From: Mesorhabditis belari
Taxonomy: Eukaryota; Nematoda; Chromadorea; Rhabditida; Rhabditidae
Length of the DNA stretch: 64,000 bases
Assembly (NCBI GenBank): GCA_958450365.1
Contig: CAUEEP010000915.1
Location: 1,182,501 to 1,246,500, forward strand
Direction: 5' to 3'
Shown here: positions 31,851 to 42,764 of the stretch, piece by piece
Position numbering within the stretch: position 1 is the stretch's first letter
How the letters are laid out: every line of letters starts with the position of its first letter
Position numbers and translations under genes: made by a program
Notes under the pieces: model-generated
What the model was told of the DNA's origin: nothing
What the model saw: only the letters and a program-made list of their open reading frames with translations
Databases searched by the model: none

Positions 31851-32328
31851 GCCCTTAAACAGGAACAGGATTTTCGTCCAAGCAATGAAATCAAGAAAGA
31901 GAAAATACTAATTGACATAAGTCCTCGTTTTTCATTGTTCATGAATTGGGAACGAATTGAGTGGAACACATATATAAAAAGCCATCATCTTCTTTGAGCC
32001 CATTATCTTTTGCTATCAGACACGCTTTTTCAGCTCCATTATTTTCTTGTTTCTATAGAGTTGAAAACGTTTCCTAGAACTTGAAAATTCAATGTAAAAA
32101 GTAGTAAAAGCTTTGTTCAAAAGAAATTTTGACTTTACAATAGTATCGGCCTTTTTCTAAATGGTGAAACTTTGACCAAAAAAGGATTTGACCTCTTTGA
32201 GATTCTTTGGCCAAAGTTTGGCCGTGTTGTAAGGAAGTCAATATCAGCGTAGAGCCGAAAATTCAGACTCCAAATGATTTTTCTTTGTTATTCGTTGTCT
32301 CTGGAATACTTCTCTTTCTATACAGAGA

Positions 32329-32848
32329 ATGAAATGGTGGCTTTTATTGTCAACGATCGCCTTCCTCTCCACCATTTCCACATTTCAATTGTCACCAAGC
32401 TTACGACGTGGAATCGTCGAATTCGAGCCAGTCCATAAACCGATAAGGGTAAGGGGAATTTTTATCTTTTTTTCAAGAGTCCAAAAAGAATGGAAAACTA
32501 TAAACATTTATCAACTTTCAACTTTTAAATATTTACTTTTTTAACCACAAAATTCAATGGAAAAAAACTAAATGCTACCCATAATGCTGATAAAAGTGAC
32601 TTTAAGGAGATAGGAAAAAAACAAAAATAGGAAAGAAAGAAAATATTATAGTAAGAATTTAGTAAAATTAATAGTAACAATTTTCATGCCCTATTTAGAA
32701 GCCAGTGTCCGGTCTCGACTATTGTCCAACTCCGAAATGTATGTCGACAAAGATGCGGACGGCGATGTGTGATCTCTTCCACTCGCAAGGGGGACGGCAG
32801 GCTAGAAAAACTAGGGAATCTAGATCGAAGTACAATGATCTAAAGTGA
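32329..32848 (+). CDS. Secreted cysteine-containing peptide, 89 aa, two exons
   Basis: Exon 1 (32,329-32,448) gives the leader MKWWLLLSTIAFLSTISTFQ and then LSPSLRRGIVEFEPVHKPIR, with donor AGG|GTAAGG. Exon 2 (32,699-32,848), after TATTTAG, gives KPVSGLDYCPTPKCMSTKMR, TAMCDLFHSQGGR and a basic end KYNDLK. Exon phases are both zero (120 + 150 nt). It is the paralogue of 30,172-30,716 in the opposite arm, transcribed outward. Substitutions between the copies leave the frame, the signal peptide, the three cysteines and GIVEFEP intact, which argues for selection on the protein. Family unknown. Confidence 0.7.
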
Positions 32849-33499
32849 GTTGCTTAAAAATTTTGCTTTTGCCAACTATAATATTAGTCATAAAATTGAG
32901 CATTCAATAAAGATGGATGATTTGAATAAGGGCATGATATTAAGCTTTGCTATTATGTGGAAAGCTCCTCCTTTTCCAGTTCATGTGAGGGAGAAACAAT
33001 CGCTCGAGGTCCACAATGGTCATCTTCCCTTCAAGGATCGACTCGATTCAAGATCGCTCGTGATCCCCTTCATCGTTTCGTTTCGGCTTATCTCCATTTG
33101 TGCAAGTGAGCCTTAAAATGTCTTTTTAAGCAAACAAGCTTTGAATGAAGATCAAGCCTGAGGATAGGCTGGCTCGGTTCTTTTCAATTTATCTATTTGA
33201 GCCGGTTGAGGTGAGGCTAGATTTCCCTTTGACTATAGATTTGGATCCGGGTCTTCTCTAGATTCCTAGGAGAAATTCTCGTGTCTTTCGTTTCCGGATC
33301 ACATACATTTTCCTAAATCAAGCATGGAGATTCACAATCTGGAATCAAAATTTGCCAAATAAGCTTGTAAATGTGTAAAAATTGAATCGACCAAAATGGT
33401 TTTAATAGATGATCGCATTGTGAAAATTTTTATCGTTTTAGATGCTTCGTGATCGCGTTTGATCGTTGTAAAGTATTACATTTAAAGATAAAAGAGCAA

Positions 33500-33571
33500 G
33501 AACCGAGAAAGGCCCGAACCCCGATCTTACTTACGTGCCACTATCCATTAGGCGACCGGCACCCATTTACT
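33500..33571 (-). other. tRNA-like sequence in right arm
   Basis: Same defect as at 29,382: A-box and B-box motifs (GGTTCGGGCC) too close together for a normal tRNA. Probably a relic. Confidence 0.3.
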
Positions 33572-33672
33572 AGTGATTGGAAAGCGCCCCTTGAAGCTTA
33601 TCTCCGAAATTTCCATTATCCATTACTCGATTTAATAAAATGTGTGTGGTCCGGAAGCTCACGAGTACTTCG

Positions 33673-34373
33673 TGCCTTTCCCTAGTTAGCAATGATCCAT
33701 TTCTTTAGAAACATTTATTAAATAAGATAACCTCCACCTCACCATCGCCCTTTTGCCTTTAGATTCAGTCAGTCAAAAAGGGGGACGAATTTTGAGAGAG
33801 AACGATGGCGGTCAGGCGGTGTAAAAGTGTAGCCCGGGGAGAGTAATTTAGAACCTTACTCACGGATCTTAAAGAACCAAACACAGTCGTCAGTTTTGCT
33901 CTAGTTGCCCCTATTTGGGTCAAATATCAAATTGAGGATCAAATTTAAAAACACGAAATCCACACCGGGACTTGATGTCATTGGAATCGAAACTTGTTGT
34001 CCAGCCCTATCCGTTCCTTGTTATAAATCAGTCTAACACATTTCTTGCGGCTTGTTAGCCAAATAAATTGCAACCTAATCGAAACCTAATCGGAGTTGAA
34101 TGAGAACCTAACCGGAACCTGATCATTTCAGACATAGTCACAAATGTGGCCGACACGGTCAAACCATTCACCGATTCACCCGGACAGCCTATCGATTGTT
34201 GAAAAACGAGGGGTTGGTTGTTCTTCGTTTGACCTAAATACAATATTCATTCAGGATAAATCTCGGTCTCGGCTTGTACAATAAGCGTTTCATTCGTCAT
34301 CATATCTCTCCTCAATCTTGGTTTTGTCGTGATGGGTCGAGGAAGATTTTGCATTTGATTGGTATGAAAGTAT
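33673..34373. other. No gene recognised
   Basis: No domain, no paired splice sites and no paralogue in the window. Confidence 0.35.
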
Positions 34374-35246
34374 ACAGGGTGTCCCACAAATACGGTAACC
34401 AGTGAGCGTGATAGTATCTAGCTAGATTTTTTATTTTGAGCCCTTTTTACTTATGTATTTTACAATGTTCAAGGAATTGGGAACCACTTCAGATCGTCGG
34501 GGACGAGAGAGAAAGCATACGGTGATCAACAAAGCCATTATCAAGTCCGTTTGAACCCACGTCGCTCCGTTAACAAGATGGCTGGAAATGAATGTTTCGA
34601 AGAGCTCCATGGGTAGAACCTTGATGAAGCACTTAAAAGACAAACATACAGTTTGGGAAAGGTCAACTTCTCACCAATGCAGCTAAAAAGAAGAGGGGAG
34701 ACAGCAAAGGAGCTTCAGCAGTATTGTACGGAACTCTAAGAGTCTTTAATGGTTTTGGCATAACAGCTGATGGAAAGACACCTTTGATCTTTATGCCACA
34801 AGAAATTAAAGTTAATGCACAGAATTATCTTCATATTTTGAAGAACGAGCTTTAACCATGGGAATCATTTTGGAAACAGAATTTGGTGCTTTCAGCAGGA
34901 TGAAGCGCCGGTTCATAAAGCAAAAACTGTCCAAGAGTGCTGTGGCTGCAAATTCCCCGACTTCATCAGCTTTAATCTATGGCCAGCCTCATCTCCGGAT
35001 CTCAATCCGATAGATTACTCTGTGCGGAGTTTCTTAGAGTTAAAAGCTGGTGCAAGAGCTTCTAACTTGGATTTGTTGAAGAAATCACTTCATGGGACAG
35101 CTCGAGCGACGAGCCAATATCTTCTCGCCACGGTTGACGCATTCCTGATACGTCTACAAATTTGTATTGGCTCCATGGGCAATACCTTTGAAAAGAACCA
35201 AACAAAACTGTTACACATTGTCCAAAGAATAAATTTTATTCTTTAG
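34374..35246 (+). pseudogene. mariner-group transposase relic (maT-like)
   Basis: An end-like CAGGGTGTCCCACAAATACG starts the region. The frames give GITADGKTPLIFMPQEIKVN, then FQQDEAPVHKAKTVQE, then WPASSPDLNPIDYSVRSFLE and TVDAFLIRLQICIGSMGNTF. The spacing QQD to the D of IDYSV is 37 residues (DD37D). The N-terminal part is unreadable and at least one frameshift separates the blocks. No matching right end was found. Confidence 0.7.
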
Positions 35247-35540
35247 TTTTTTTGTTTTTAAAAGGTTTTCGGTTTTTTACACCACCTTTTCTTGATTGTC
35301 AATCAAGAAAAGATCGTGTAAAAATTGTGGAACACGAGGGGATGCCAATTTCCGCGATTTTCGACCTCGTTTTAGACTCAAAAACTAACCTTCTTGGGAT
35401 GGTTTTGGTTTTATTGGATAGCGCAGACCATTCTCTAACAGAATAACCTAAACCTGGTAGACCTAGTTGGGTTAAAACGATTTAACAAGTCAAAGCTTTT
35501 GGCATCCCCGCGGATATTAAAAAAGTATCAAAAAATCATT

Positions 35541-36420
35541 AGATGGGAATCCACGGGCAATCGCAAAACAAGTGAAACGTGTTTTTCGATCAGCTGGAGT
35601 GCCCGAGAGAGTCTCGAGACCGGTGAGTTTTACAACTTTCTATTTATTGATAAATAATAAGTACTTTTTGATTAGGGAGACAAGTTGCTTGCAAATTAGA
35701 ATTGAAATTTATCCCCGCTAATCAAAAAGAACTTCTTGAGCATTATTATTGATTAAGGGGGAAAAATTCAAATCTACATGTAAAAGTCAATTTTAATCGA
35801 AAGCAAAAATATCATTTTTGATTCCCAAGGAAAAACGTATGTAGGAAAACGTAGAAATTTGTCTTCTCTAATCAAAAAGTACCAAATATCGAACTGTAGA
35901 CTTGATTGACACGATTTAGCGCTAAATAGCAACGATTACTCTAGTTTTTTTAGATTTTAAACTTAGCTTTTAAAGGTATTCGGTGGATTTTTTTGAATTC
36001 GATTTTGCACAGGCTCGTTGTCAAGCAATTCTGACAAACTGTAATTTGAACAGACCTCTTTAGCTTGTCCACACTGGCTTGGATCTAAACATCAAATTGC
36101 ACATGGTTAGGCCCATTTAGTGACACCAAAATAGGGAACTCCCAAGTATCATTGAGGGGTCCTCTTGTTGCACATTGTTAGTCCCATTATTAATTCGAAG
36201 GGGTGAAATTTCCAGTAATCTTTTCGTTTTTCAGATCATCTTCGCTCTGTCCACCAAAGGCAAGTCGAGTCGTGCTCATGATCGAGTGCTTCAAGCTATT
36301 CTCTCAAATCGAGAAACCCTTCGTCTTTTCTTGCAAATGTACTACATGGACTATAGGACCTATCATTTCCCATTAACTAGGGAAATACGGGAAAAAGCCA
36401 GGGGTTTCATTGTTGAATAA
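35541..36420 (+). CDS. Hypothetical two-exon fragment
   Basis: A putative exon (35,541-35,621) after CATTAG reads GNPRAIAKQVKRVFRSAG, then VPERVSRP, with donor CCG|GTGAG. A second (36,235-36,420) after TTTTTCAG reads IIFALSTKGKSSRAHDRVLQ, then AILSNRETLRLFLQMYYMDY and ends ARGFIVE. Both are phase zero at the junction. The amino-acid mix is that of a real helical protein, but I do not recognise it and see no start. The intron holds a MITE-like element at 35,661-35,883. It could also be a transposon-derived fragment. Confidence 0.35.
35661..35883. mobile_element. MITE-like element with GTACTTTTTGATTAG ends
   Basis: The left end GTACTTTTTGATTAGGGAGA is mirrored by TCTCTAATCAAAAAGTAC at the right. 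The inside is AT-rich and non-coding. The flanking duplication is unclear. Confidence 0.45.
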
Positions 36421-37490
36421 ATCATTGGTGTTGGAATAAAAAAATACTGAAATACTACTGCTGACTGCAAGCTAGCCTTTTTTCTATATTTTACTGGTTA
36501 TAAAGCACTTGAGATAAGTATTGCTATGCTTAAAAACCCGATAGAGATGCTCTTATATTCTTCTATTCAGTTTATCCTTTCGGTTTTTGGGAGAAAAGCT
36601 TTGGAAAGAGACTTCGAGCAAAACTTTAGGCTTTCAAAATGGAAATTTCCAAGGTTGTCTAGGAAAAGACGTCCTATGTAAGTCTAAAAACTGCACCAAT
36701 CACGCAAGTCAATGAAAAATTTACTGAAGAGTCATGATTTTTAAATTACCCTTGACAACGAACAATCGATGTAGTCGCTTGATGAACTGAAAAATGATTC
36801 GATAAACTTCTTTTGCTTTTGCTGGTAAGATAAATCTTTCCGTACTTAATGTTTTTAAACGAAAAGTCTTGTGAGTCATTCAAACCAAACAGTGAATTGT
36901 AGATTCCAGTAAATAAAAAAACGTCTACTAAAGGTTCAAGTGCCTTTTCTTTTTTTTCTTGAGTTGAATGAGTAAATGGTTTTTGCGTTTTGAATGAGTA
37001 AACTATTAGGTTGATGCATAAGTCTTTTCGTTCCTTTTCGTCTGCCGTTTCAAGCCAACAAATGCACCAATTAAACTACGGTTGATTTCATTAGAAAAAC
37101 CAATTATTTTTCTGCAAAATAACATTAAAACGGGTTTAAAAATATTTTATGCCTGGATTTTCTTGAGAGTATGAAGTCGGGTTCACGATTTTTAAATTAC
37201 CCTTGACAAGCAATCGATGAAGTCACTTCATGAACTGAAAAATGATTCGATAAACTTCTTACTCGCCATTCTTTTGCTGATAAGATAAATCTTTCCATAG
37301 TTAATGTTTTTAAAAGAAAAATCCTTGTGAGCCATTCAAGCAGTGAATTGTAGATTCCAGTAAATAGAGAATATTAAAGGTTCAAGTGCCTTTTCTTTTT
37401 CTTTCTTTTGTTAAATGATTAAATGGTTTTCAACAGAAGACATGCAATTCTTTATTCAATTTTGAAAGATAAGAAAAAACGATAAATGTT
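36421..37490. repeat. Imperfect tandem duplication, about 450 bp apart
   Basis: Segments at about 36,735-36,990 and 37,185-37,440 share AATGATTCGATAAACTTCTT and continue as copies. A mariner-type end, TTAGGTTGATGCATAAGTC, begins at 37,010 between them. No gene seen. Confidence 0.6.
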
Positions 37491-37911
37491 TCAATAACAT
37501 TTCTCACATAGTCTCATATAATGATAATGCTTTTTGACTAGAAATAAGATAGCGATCATTGAGAGATCGATTCCCAAAAGCAGCACCATTCCCTGCCAGT
37601 AGTGATCACCGAGCAGATGAAAGAGCAGATGAAGGGCTTGAAGCACGGAGAAGAGTAACTAAAACTGAAGAGCGATTAGCTTTACACAATAGGCAAGTGC
37701 AATTTGAATAGATACTACACCCACCAAGATTCCGATCACTGCAAGCAAACAACGCCAACTCTTGCATTGAATTGAGAACACACCAAGCAGCCAAAGAAAC
37801 GAGTAATACACAGGAATCCCGTTGTCGAAAAAGGTGCGCAACAAGCTGTGCGCGTCTACTTTGAATCCAGTGGATAGGTGGCTCAAAGTTTTCTCTAGGC
37901 AATTGTGACTA
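37491..37911 (-). CDS. Small multi-pass membrane protein, partial model
   Basis: Exon 2 (37,491-37,658) reads LLFSVLQALHLLFHLLGDHY, a further hydrophobic stretch WQGMVLLLGIDLSMIAILF and a polar end VKKHYHYMRLCEKCY. Exon 1 (37,719 to about 37,911) reads TLSHLSTGFKVDAHSLLR, then YYSFLWLLGVFSIQ and CLLAVIGILVG. Removing the 60-nt GTAGTATC...TTTTAG intron joins the frames in phase and removes a TAG. Four hydrophobic segments are visible. The 5' end is not resolved: an upstream TGA requires another exon. Family not recognised. Confidence 0.45.
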
Positions 37912-39939
37912 AAACATCAAACCTTCCTAGGGTAGGCAGATTGAAAAAGCCCCATTCAACAATTGAACACACAAGAAAAGTCGTGGAAAATGTAAAAAGA
38001 AAGAGCTAAATTGTGAAAGGGTTTACATCACTTTTTGATCAAACCTTTTCCATTTGACGCATCTTTGGCCAGCATGTTTCTTGTAACTTCTAAACAGTGA
38101 ATTCTCAAAGAACTCTCAAAGAACTATTTAAAATTTCAAACATAACATCAGTACCAATAGACATTAACTTAAGACTTGGATTGATGAAAGTCACAAACGC
38201 AAGAATGTAGGGGACATTGCGAGGGTGGAGCCACTATTGGACGGAGAAATGATGGGGCTTGTGAAGGAGAAGAGAAGTGAGAAGAGCGACTCTCTAAACG
38301 ACACGTTTTCAGTAATTATTCTTAAATATTCCGTAGAACAGTAAAAACTACCTTCAGATAGGATTTTGTATCAATTGGAAATCTTTTTCTTCCAGAACAG
38401 TCTCAACAAGGGCAGTTCGCATACTTGCCTCTTCAGTGTAAACAATTCTAACGAAATTTACAAAAAGCTAACCACAGCTCGAAGTTCAGAGTCACAAAGG
38501 AGAGAAAAAAAAGAAAAAATAGTGCATCTTCTTCAGTATAGTCGATTACAGAAGATCAACCCAATCTCAGGGTCAATTCAGAATCGGAATTAGGTTGAGC
38601 TTTGGTCAGTAGACTCGTGATCCGATCGATCAGATCAGCTTGCATCAGATCGGATCCGATCCGATCCATCCAATAGAAAAGATCGGATTGCTTTAAAGCC
38701 ATAAAGTTAAATGCAAATTAAACTGCTAATTTATAGCCTCGGCATTGAATATTCAGATAGAATTGGCTAAATATCTTGATGCAAGTCTCTTTAAGATTAC
38801 ATAAGGGGCTTTCTGGCGTAAAATTCATTCTTTACAACTTCTCGAAATGAAAATGGCCGTTTTTAAAGCAATTCATCGTTTAAGCTTGTTTGTTCAGCAA
38901 GCAGTAATTATGTTAAATCTTATTAGCTTTTTCCAAAAAGTGTAAGACAAAATCATTGGATCGGATCGATCCGATCCGATCGACCCATCCATCGGATCCG
39001 ATCTGATTGGCCCATCCAGATCGGAGCCGATCTGATTGACCCAACCATCAGATCCGATCCGATCGTCTTATCCATCGAATCCGGTCCGATTCGCCTATTC
39101 ATCGGATCCGACCCGATTGGCCCATCCATCGGATCCGATCCGACAAAATTTCTACCAGATCGCAATAAGTGTTTTTTATTAGATGATTAGATCGCAAATC
39201 TAGTGTTTCTTGCTAGATTTGTTTGAATTTGAGTCATCATTTCTAACACATTAGTATTTTACCATAAAATGACGCTCGTTCGTAGATATTCTCGTATCCG
39301 TGATAGCCACACTTTTCGCAAAACGACGTCAAACATTTTGGACAACTCCGTTGACTTGTTGAGGATATTGAGACACTCATTTCAGGAAGCGATTTAGGAA
39401 ATTGTTCAACTATAGCTATGTGAATGCGGAAAAAGAGCTCTGTAAGTGAAGTGCCAAAATATTTTGGACCGTCTTCACTGATAAGGAGGAATTTGGGGTG
39501 AAATTTTATCAAGCGGAAAAAACATTAGAGTGAATCGCAATAATAAACAATTAGTCAGAGCGACCAGTACAAAGATTGTTAGCGTTTTCTAATTGTTCGC
39601 TTAAAAAAGAAGCACATTTAACCATAGTAAAAAGTCGACATGGTCTCGGATCGGTTTAAGATTCCAAAAAGATTCGAAAACACTATTTTACGAGCTCTAA
39701 AGGTTTGGCATATCAGAATATTTCGATTTAACGTTTAAAAATAAAGTCACGGCTTTAATCTAACACAAAAAATAGTTCTGTCTCATAAAATTTCTGGTAC
39801 TTTTCAGTTATACCCCTGCCAACCAAACAAACAAACAAATGCCAACCAATTCCCTTGCTGAAGTGGCTAATCGGAGTACCAAGACACTCCTTGACAAGAT
39901 TTTGAAATTTATCACCCGGATCGATGATTTGCAGGCTAC
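37912..39939. other. Mostly featureless; satellite-like block inside
   Basis: Apart from the GATC-rich repeat at 38,605-39,150, I see one minus-strand frame at 39,243-39,512 with CPKC and CEKC pairs but no splice or paralogue support, so I do not call it a gene. Confidence 0.35.
38605..39150. repeat. GATCGGATCCGATC-rich degenerate repeat
   Basis: Two blocks (38,605-38,690 and 38,955-39,150) consist of variants of CCATCCATCGGATCCGATCC, about 25-30 bp per unit. The second block reads on the minus strand as repeats of GSDPMD/NxxI. Each unit is itself nearly palindromic. Confidence 0.75.
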
Positions 39940-40085
39940 TGACGTTAAAGACTTCTGCCCAAGTGACATTAGGCTAAATTCACCCAGACTGTTGTGAATT
40001 TAGCCTATCCTGATGTCACTTGGGCAGAGGTCTTTAACGTCAAAAACCTCTGCCGAATTGAAATCAGGATAGGCTAAATTCACAA
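39940..40085. repeat. Foldback repeat, about 45-bp arms, with a third partial copy
   Basis: Arms at 39,940-39,983 and 39,994-40,041 are reverse complements (TGACGTTAAAGACTTCTGCC outermost), separated by about 10 bases. 40,043-40,085 repeats part of the right arm. Transcribed, it would form a long hairpin. Confidence 0.8.
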
Positions 40086-40489
40086 ATACATGCCTTGATG
40101 CATGGGAGCTGCTAACCGCATAGTACCGTTTTTTAAAACTTTGGAGTGGCGGAGGTATAACCGAAATGTGGAGGTGGCGGAGGTATAACCGAAAAGTGCC
40201 CTTGTGAAAAGTGAAAAGTGAAAATTTCTCACCAGAAATGCAGGTGATAAAATGGCGCTAAAGTTACAAAATGATCTTTCATTTTTCACTACAAATGAAC
40301 GCAAAGAATCTTTTTAGTCATTCTTTAGATTCTCAATGAAAGTCAAAAACATATGACCTCATTCGAAAAAGAGCTGCTTGTGATCTCTCTTCCCCTCATC
40401 CTAAGCTCAATCGATTATCTGTTAACGAAATTTGAGCTTTACTTCCCTCTCAACAATCATTACTCACCAAAAAATTGAGATCTGTGCCT

Positions 40490-41356
40490 ATGAGAGCCAA
40501 ATCCTTTATCGCTTTCCTATTTGCCATTCAATCAGTTACAAAAAGTGATGAAAAGATTCGACTTACCGGAAGCTTACTTTGCTCAGGAGAATCTATCAGC
40601 GGACTTATTCATCTGAAAAGTGGCTCAAATTTTTGTGAGTTTAAGAGTAATTATCTTTTAAACAATTAGAATCTAAAATGAAATTGATTGGTTAAAATTT
40701 TTCCTAAAATTTCTATAGATTTGCAAAAGAACTCTATTTTTCAGTGACAAGGGCGACCCTGAAAGATGTTCGCTCCGAGGCAAATGGTCAATTCGAGTTA
40801 TCGTGGTCGAGTCGATGGTTTAATTGGCCTGTTGTCGAGCCGAAGCTTGCCATTTACACCGACTGCAAAATAAATGTAAGATTAACCAATTTTTATTTTG
40901 TTGCTAAGCATCTAATGCACTCGCTTTAGCGATGCCTACGCGAATCAAAATTTCCGTTGTCGGAAAGCAACTTCGCGAGCGGGGATGCAAAGGTTTGATG
41001 TTTTTCTTCTCTTTTTTTCTTTCCCCTTGTATCTCCTCTTTCTTCTTTGTCAAACGGATACTGGATAGCTCAGTGGTTTACCCGGAAATGCAACAAGTTG
41101 AGGGTTCAATCCCCTCTCCTGCAATCTTTCTTTACCATTCTTCTCTTTTCGTTTATTAAATCTTGTTTGTCTAAAAACTAACTAACCTCTGATATCGTTT
41201 AGCTATTCTAAAGTGGAATAACTAAATAATATACAACAAATAAAAAGCTCCTTGTCCATTTTTCAGTTAATTGACCTCGGTAACATCGAGATCCGTGACT
41301 TGCGATGGTCACGCCATTGTCACTACCAAAAGGGACGAGGCACAAGTGAGTTTTAA
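40490..41356 (+). CDS. Transthyretin-like (TTR-52/ttr family) secreted protein, 142 aa
   Basis: Four exons: 40,490-40,634, 40,745-40,875, 40,930-40,992 and 41,267-41,356, all phases consistent (429 nt). The protein starts with a leader (MRAKSFIAFLFAIQSVTKS), then IRLTGSLLCSGESISGLIHL, NGQFELSW, EPKLAIYTDCKIN, RCLRESKFPL, and LIDLGNIEIRDLRW, ending near a further Cys. This order (V/L-x-G-x-L-x-C, NGxF, L-x-I-Y-x-D-C, the second Cys, I-x-L-G-x-I-E) is the nematode transthyretin-like domain (PF01060), and the length is typical. Family members are secreted, some binding lipids or acting as bridging or signalling proteins. The particular role is unknown. GTGAGTTTTAA at the end could alternatively be a donor to one more exon. 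Confidence 0.8.
41062..41128 (+). other. tRNA-like relic inside ttr intron 3
   Basis: ATAGCTCAGTGGTT (A box) and GAGGGTTCAATCCCCTC (B box with intact T-stem) are clear. The D-stem and anticodon stem are not paired and the acceptor stem has mismatches, so I call it a tRNA pseudogene, not an active tRNA. Confidence 0.45.
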
Positions 41357-41739
41357 AACTAAAATCTTCATTTTTGACAAAAATGAGTGATTCAGTTAAA
41401 ATTAAAACATTATTGAGGTTTTTTTTAGTTGGTTGAAGCGTTCCATCATGATGAAACTTCACTCTATTCAACTAATCACCGCTGGTTGTGATAAACTTTT
41501 GTACTTTAAAGTTTGATTCAAAAAGTTAAGTAAATTCATGTCATAAAAGTGATACAATAAAGCACAACTGGTTTTGTTTTGTCTCTTAACTCTTTTTGTT
41601 TTGTTTGTTTTGTTAGTTTTGTCTCTTAACTCATTAGGAAAAGGCATGAGGTCAAGATGACTTTTTGGGATGAATCATAAATCATTTTGTAAAGTTTTCA
41701 CACTGATTTCGATTTCAGTTTCGAGTTTTTACAAAAGAA
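41357..41739. other. No gene seen
   Basis: AT-rich intergenic sequence with a short TGTTTTGTCTCTTAACTC duplication near 41,575-41,632. Confidence 0.4.
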
Positions 41740-41950
41740 AATGAAATAGTCCCTAAATCCACTTTGGCTGTTCCCCAGTTTCCTTCTGATTTTTATCTTT
41801 TTCCGAAAACGTTCTTTGAATTGAATGATGAAAGAGAAGTCGAGAAATGTCGACTTTTTTGCTCGCCAAACTCACGTTCTGGGAGAAGGGCATCCATGCT
41901 TTGCCGTATAAATAGAACAAGTGCTTTTGATTTATTGATTAATGAATAAA
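41740..41950 (+). pseudogene. mariner transposase C-terminal fragment
   Basis: FPSDFYLFPKTFFELNDERE fits the D-x-x-L-F-P-K region near the end of mariner transposases. The continuation lies in the next frame (DFFARQTHVLGEGHPCF), as a frameshift. It reads opposite to the N-terminal remnant in the adjacent element, so the pieces are rearranged or from different copies. Confidence 0.45.
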
Positions 41951-41956
41951 TAAATA

Positions 41957-42486
41957 TTAGGTTGGCGACATTGAAATTTCGTTTTTGAGCAACGACAAAA
42001 TTTATTCGTAAAAATAAACTGCCCAATTCATGCAAATGGTTTTCGGTTGTTTTATGATCACAATTAAAATATTCCGCAAGTTCCCATGTAGTCTTTATCG
42101 GATCACTTTCGATTATCTGCCTCAAATCGTTGTTTGTCCTCATCCCAGATCTTCCAGATTTTCGTCACCCTTTCGAAATCTTTTGAACCAGTTTTGATAT
42201 TGATGAACAGTGATAACATCTTTCTCAAATACGTTACAAAGTGATTCATGCGATTCAGTTGCTTTTTTTCATGTTTGAAATCGTACAGCAACAAATGCGA
42301 AGTCGATATTTTGAGGTCGTCTAGCATCTATAAGATTCTTTTATTAAAATTCTTCAACTGGAAATAAAGAAAAGACGCGTAATAAAGCACAATAATTATA
42401 TCTTTAAAACAGAAGAGACTGCGGTGGTAATAGTATCCACAGTGTTAAAATCCATAAAGAGAAACGCAAACGAAATTTCAACCTAA
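41957..42486. mobile_element. Internally deleted mariner element, 530 bp
   Basis: Ends TTAGGTTGGCGACATTGAAA (left) and the near-inverse ending TTTCAACCTAA (right) are flanked by TA. The minus strand encodes N-terminal transposase pieces: LLLYDFKHEKKQ, YQNWFKRF-type sequence and the helix-turn-helix TWELAEYFNCDHKTTENHLH followed by LG. The catalytic domain is missing. Confidence 0.75.
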
Positions 42487-42764
42487 TATATTCTTAATAT
42501 TTGAGAGCTTATTCTTTAGAAAAACATAGCCTTGAACATTTCAACATTAAATTCAATACACTTATCTAACTAACAATTCGTTCACAGTTCGTTTTAAAGA
42601 ATTTCTTAGTAAACCCTTGAAAAACCGCTTTCTCGATCTCAAATTTCAAGAGATCAAGCCAAAAAGAGGTTAAAAGCCTGCTTTTTGAGGGGGAGCCAAG
42701 TGGCCCCTATAAACTGCACTTTGCTTCCAATAGTTGCTCTAGATTTTGTTATTTTGATAAAAAT

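Larger units (their letters stand above)
31795..33672. repeat. Right arm of the 2-kb inverted repeat
   Basis: Reverse-complement partner of 29,274-31,290. The innermost paired sequence is the GGX start region and the outermost is CTTCCGGACCACACACATTT on the left arm. Confidence 0.85.

Noticed and set aside
37010..37130. Complete mariner MITE starting TTAGGTTGATGCATAAGTC
   Set aside because: No matching inverse end found within reach.
39243..39512. Zinc-binding small protein (CPKC, CEKC)
   Set aside because: Single unsupported frame with no splice partner, paralogue or codon evidence.
41062..41128. Functional tRNA gene
   Set aside because: Only the T-arm pairs fully; the D and anticodon stems are lost.
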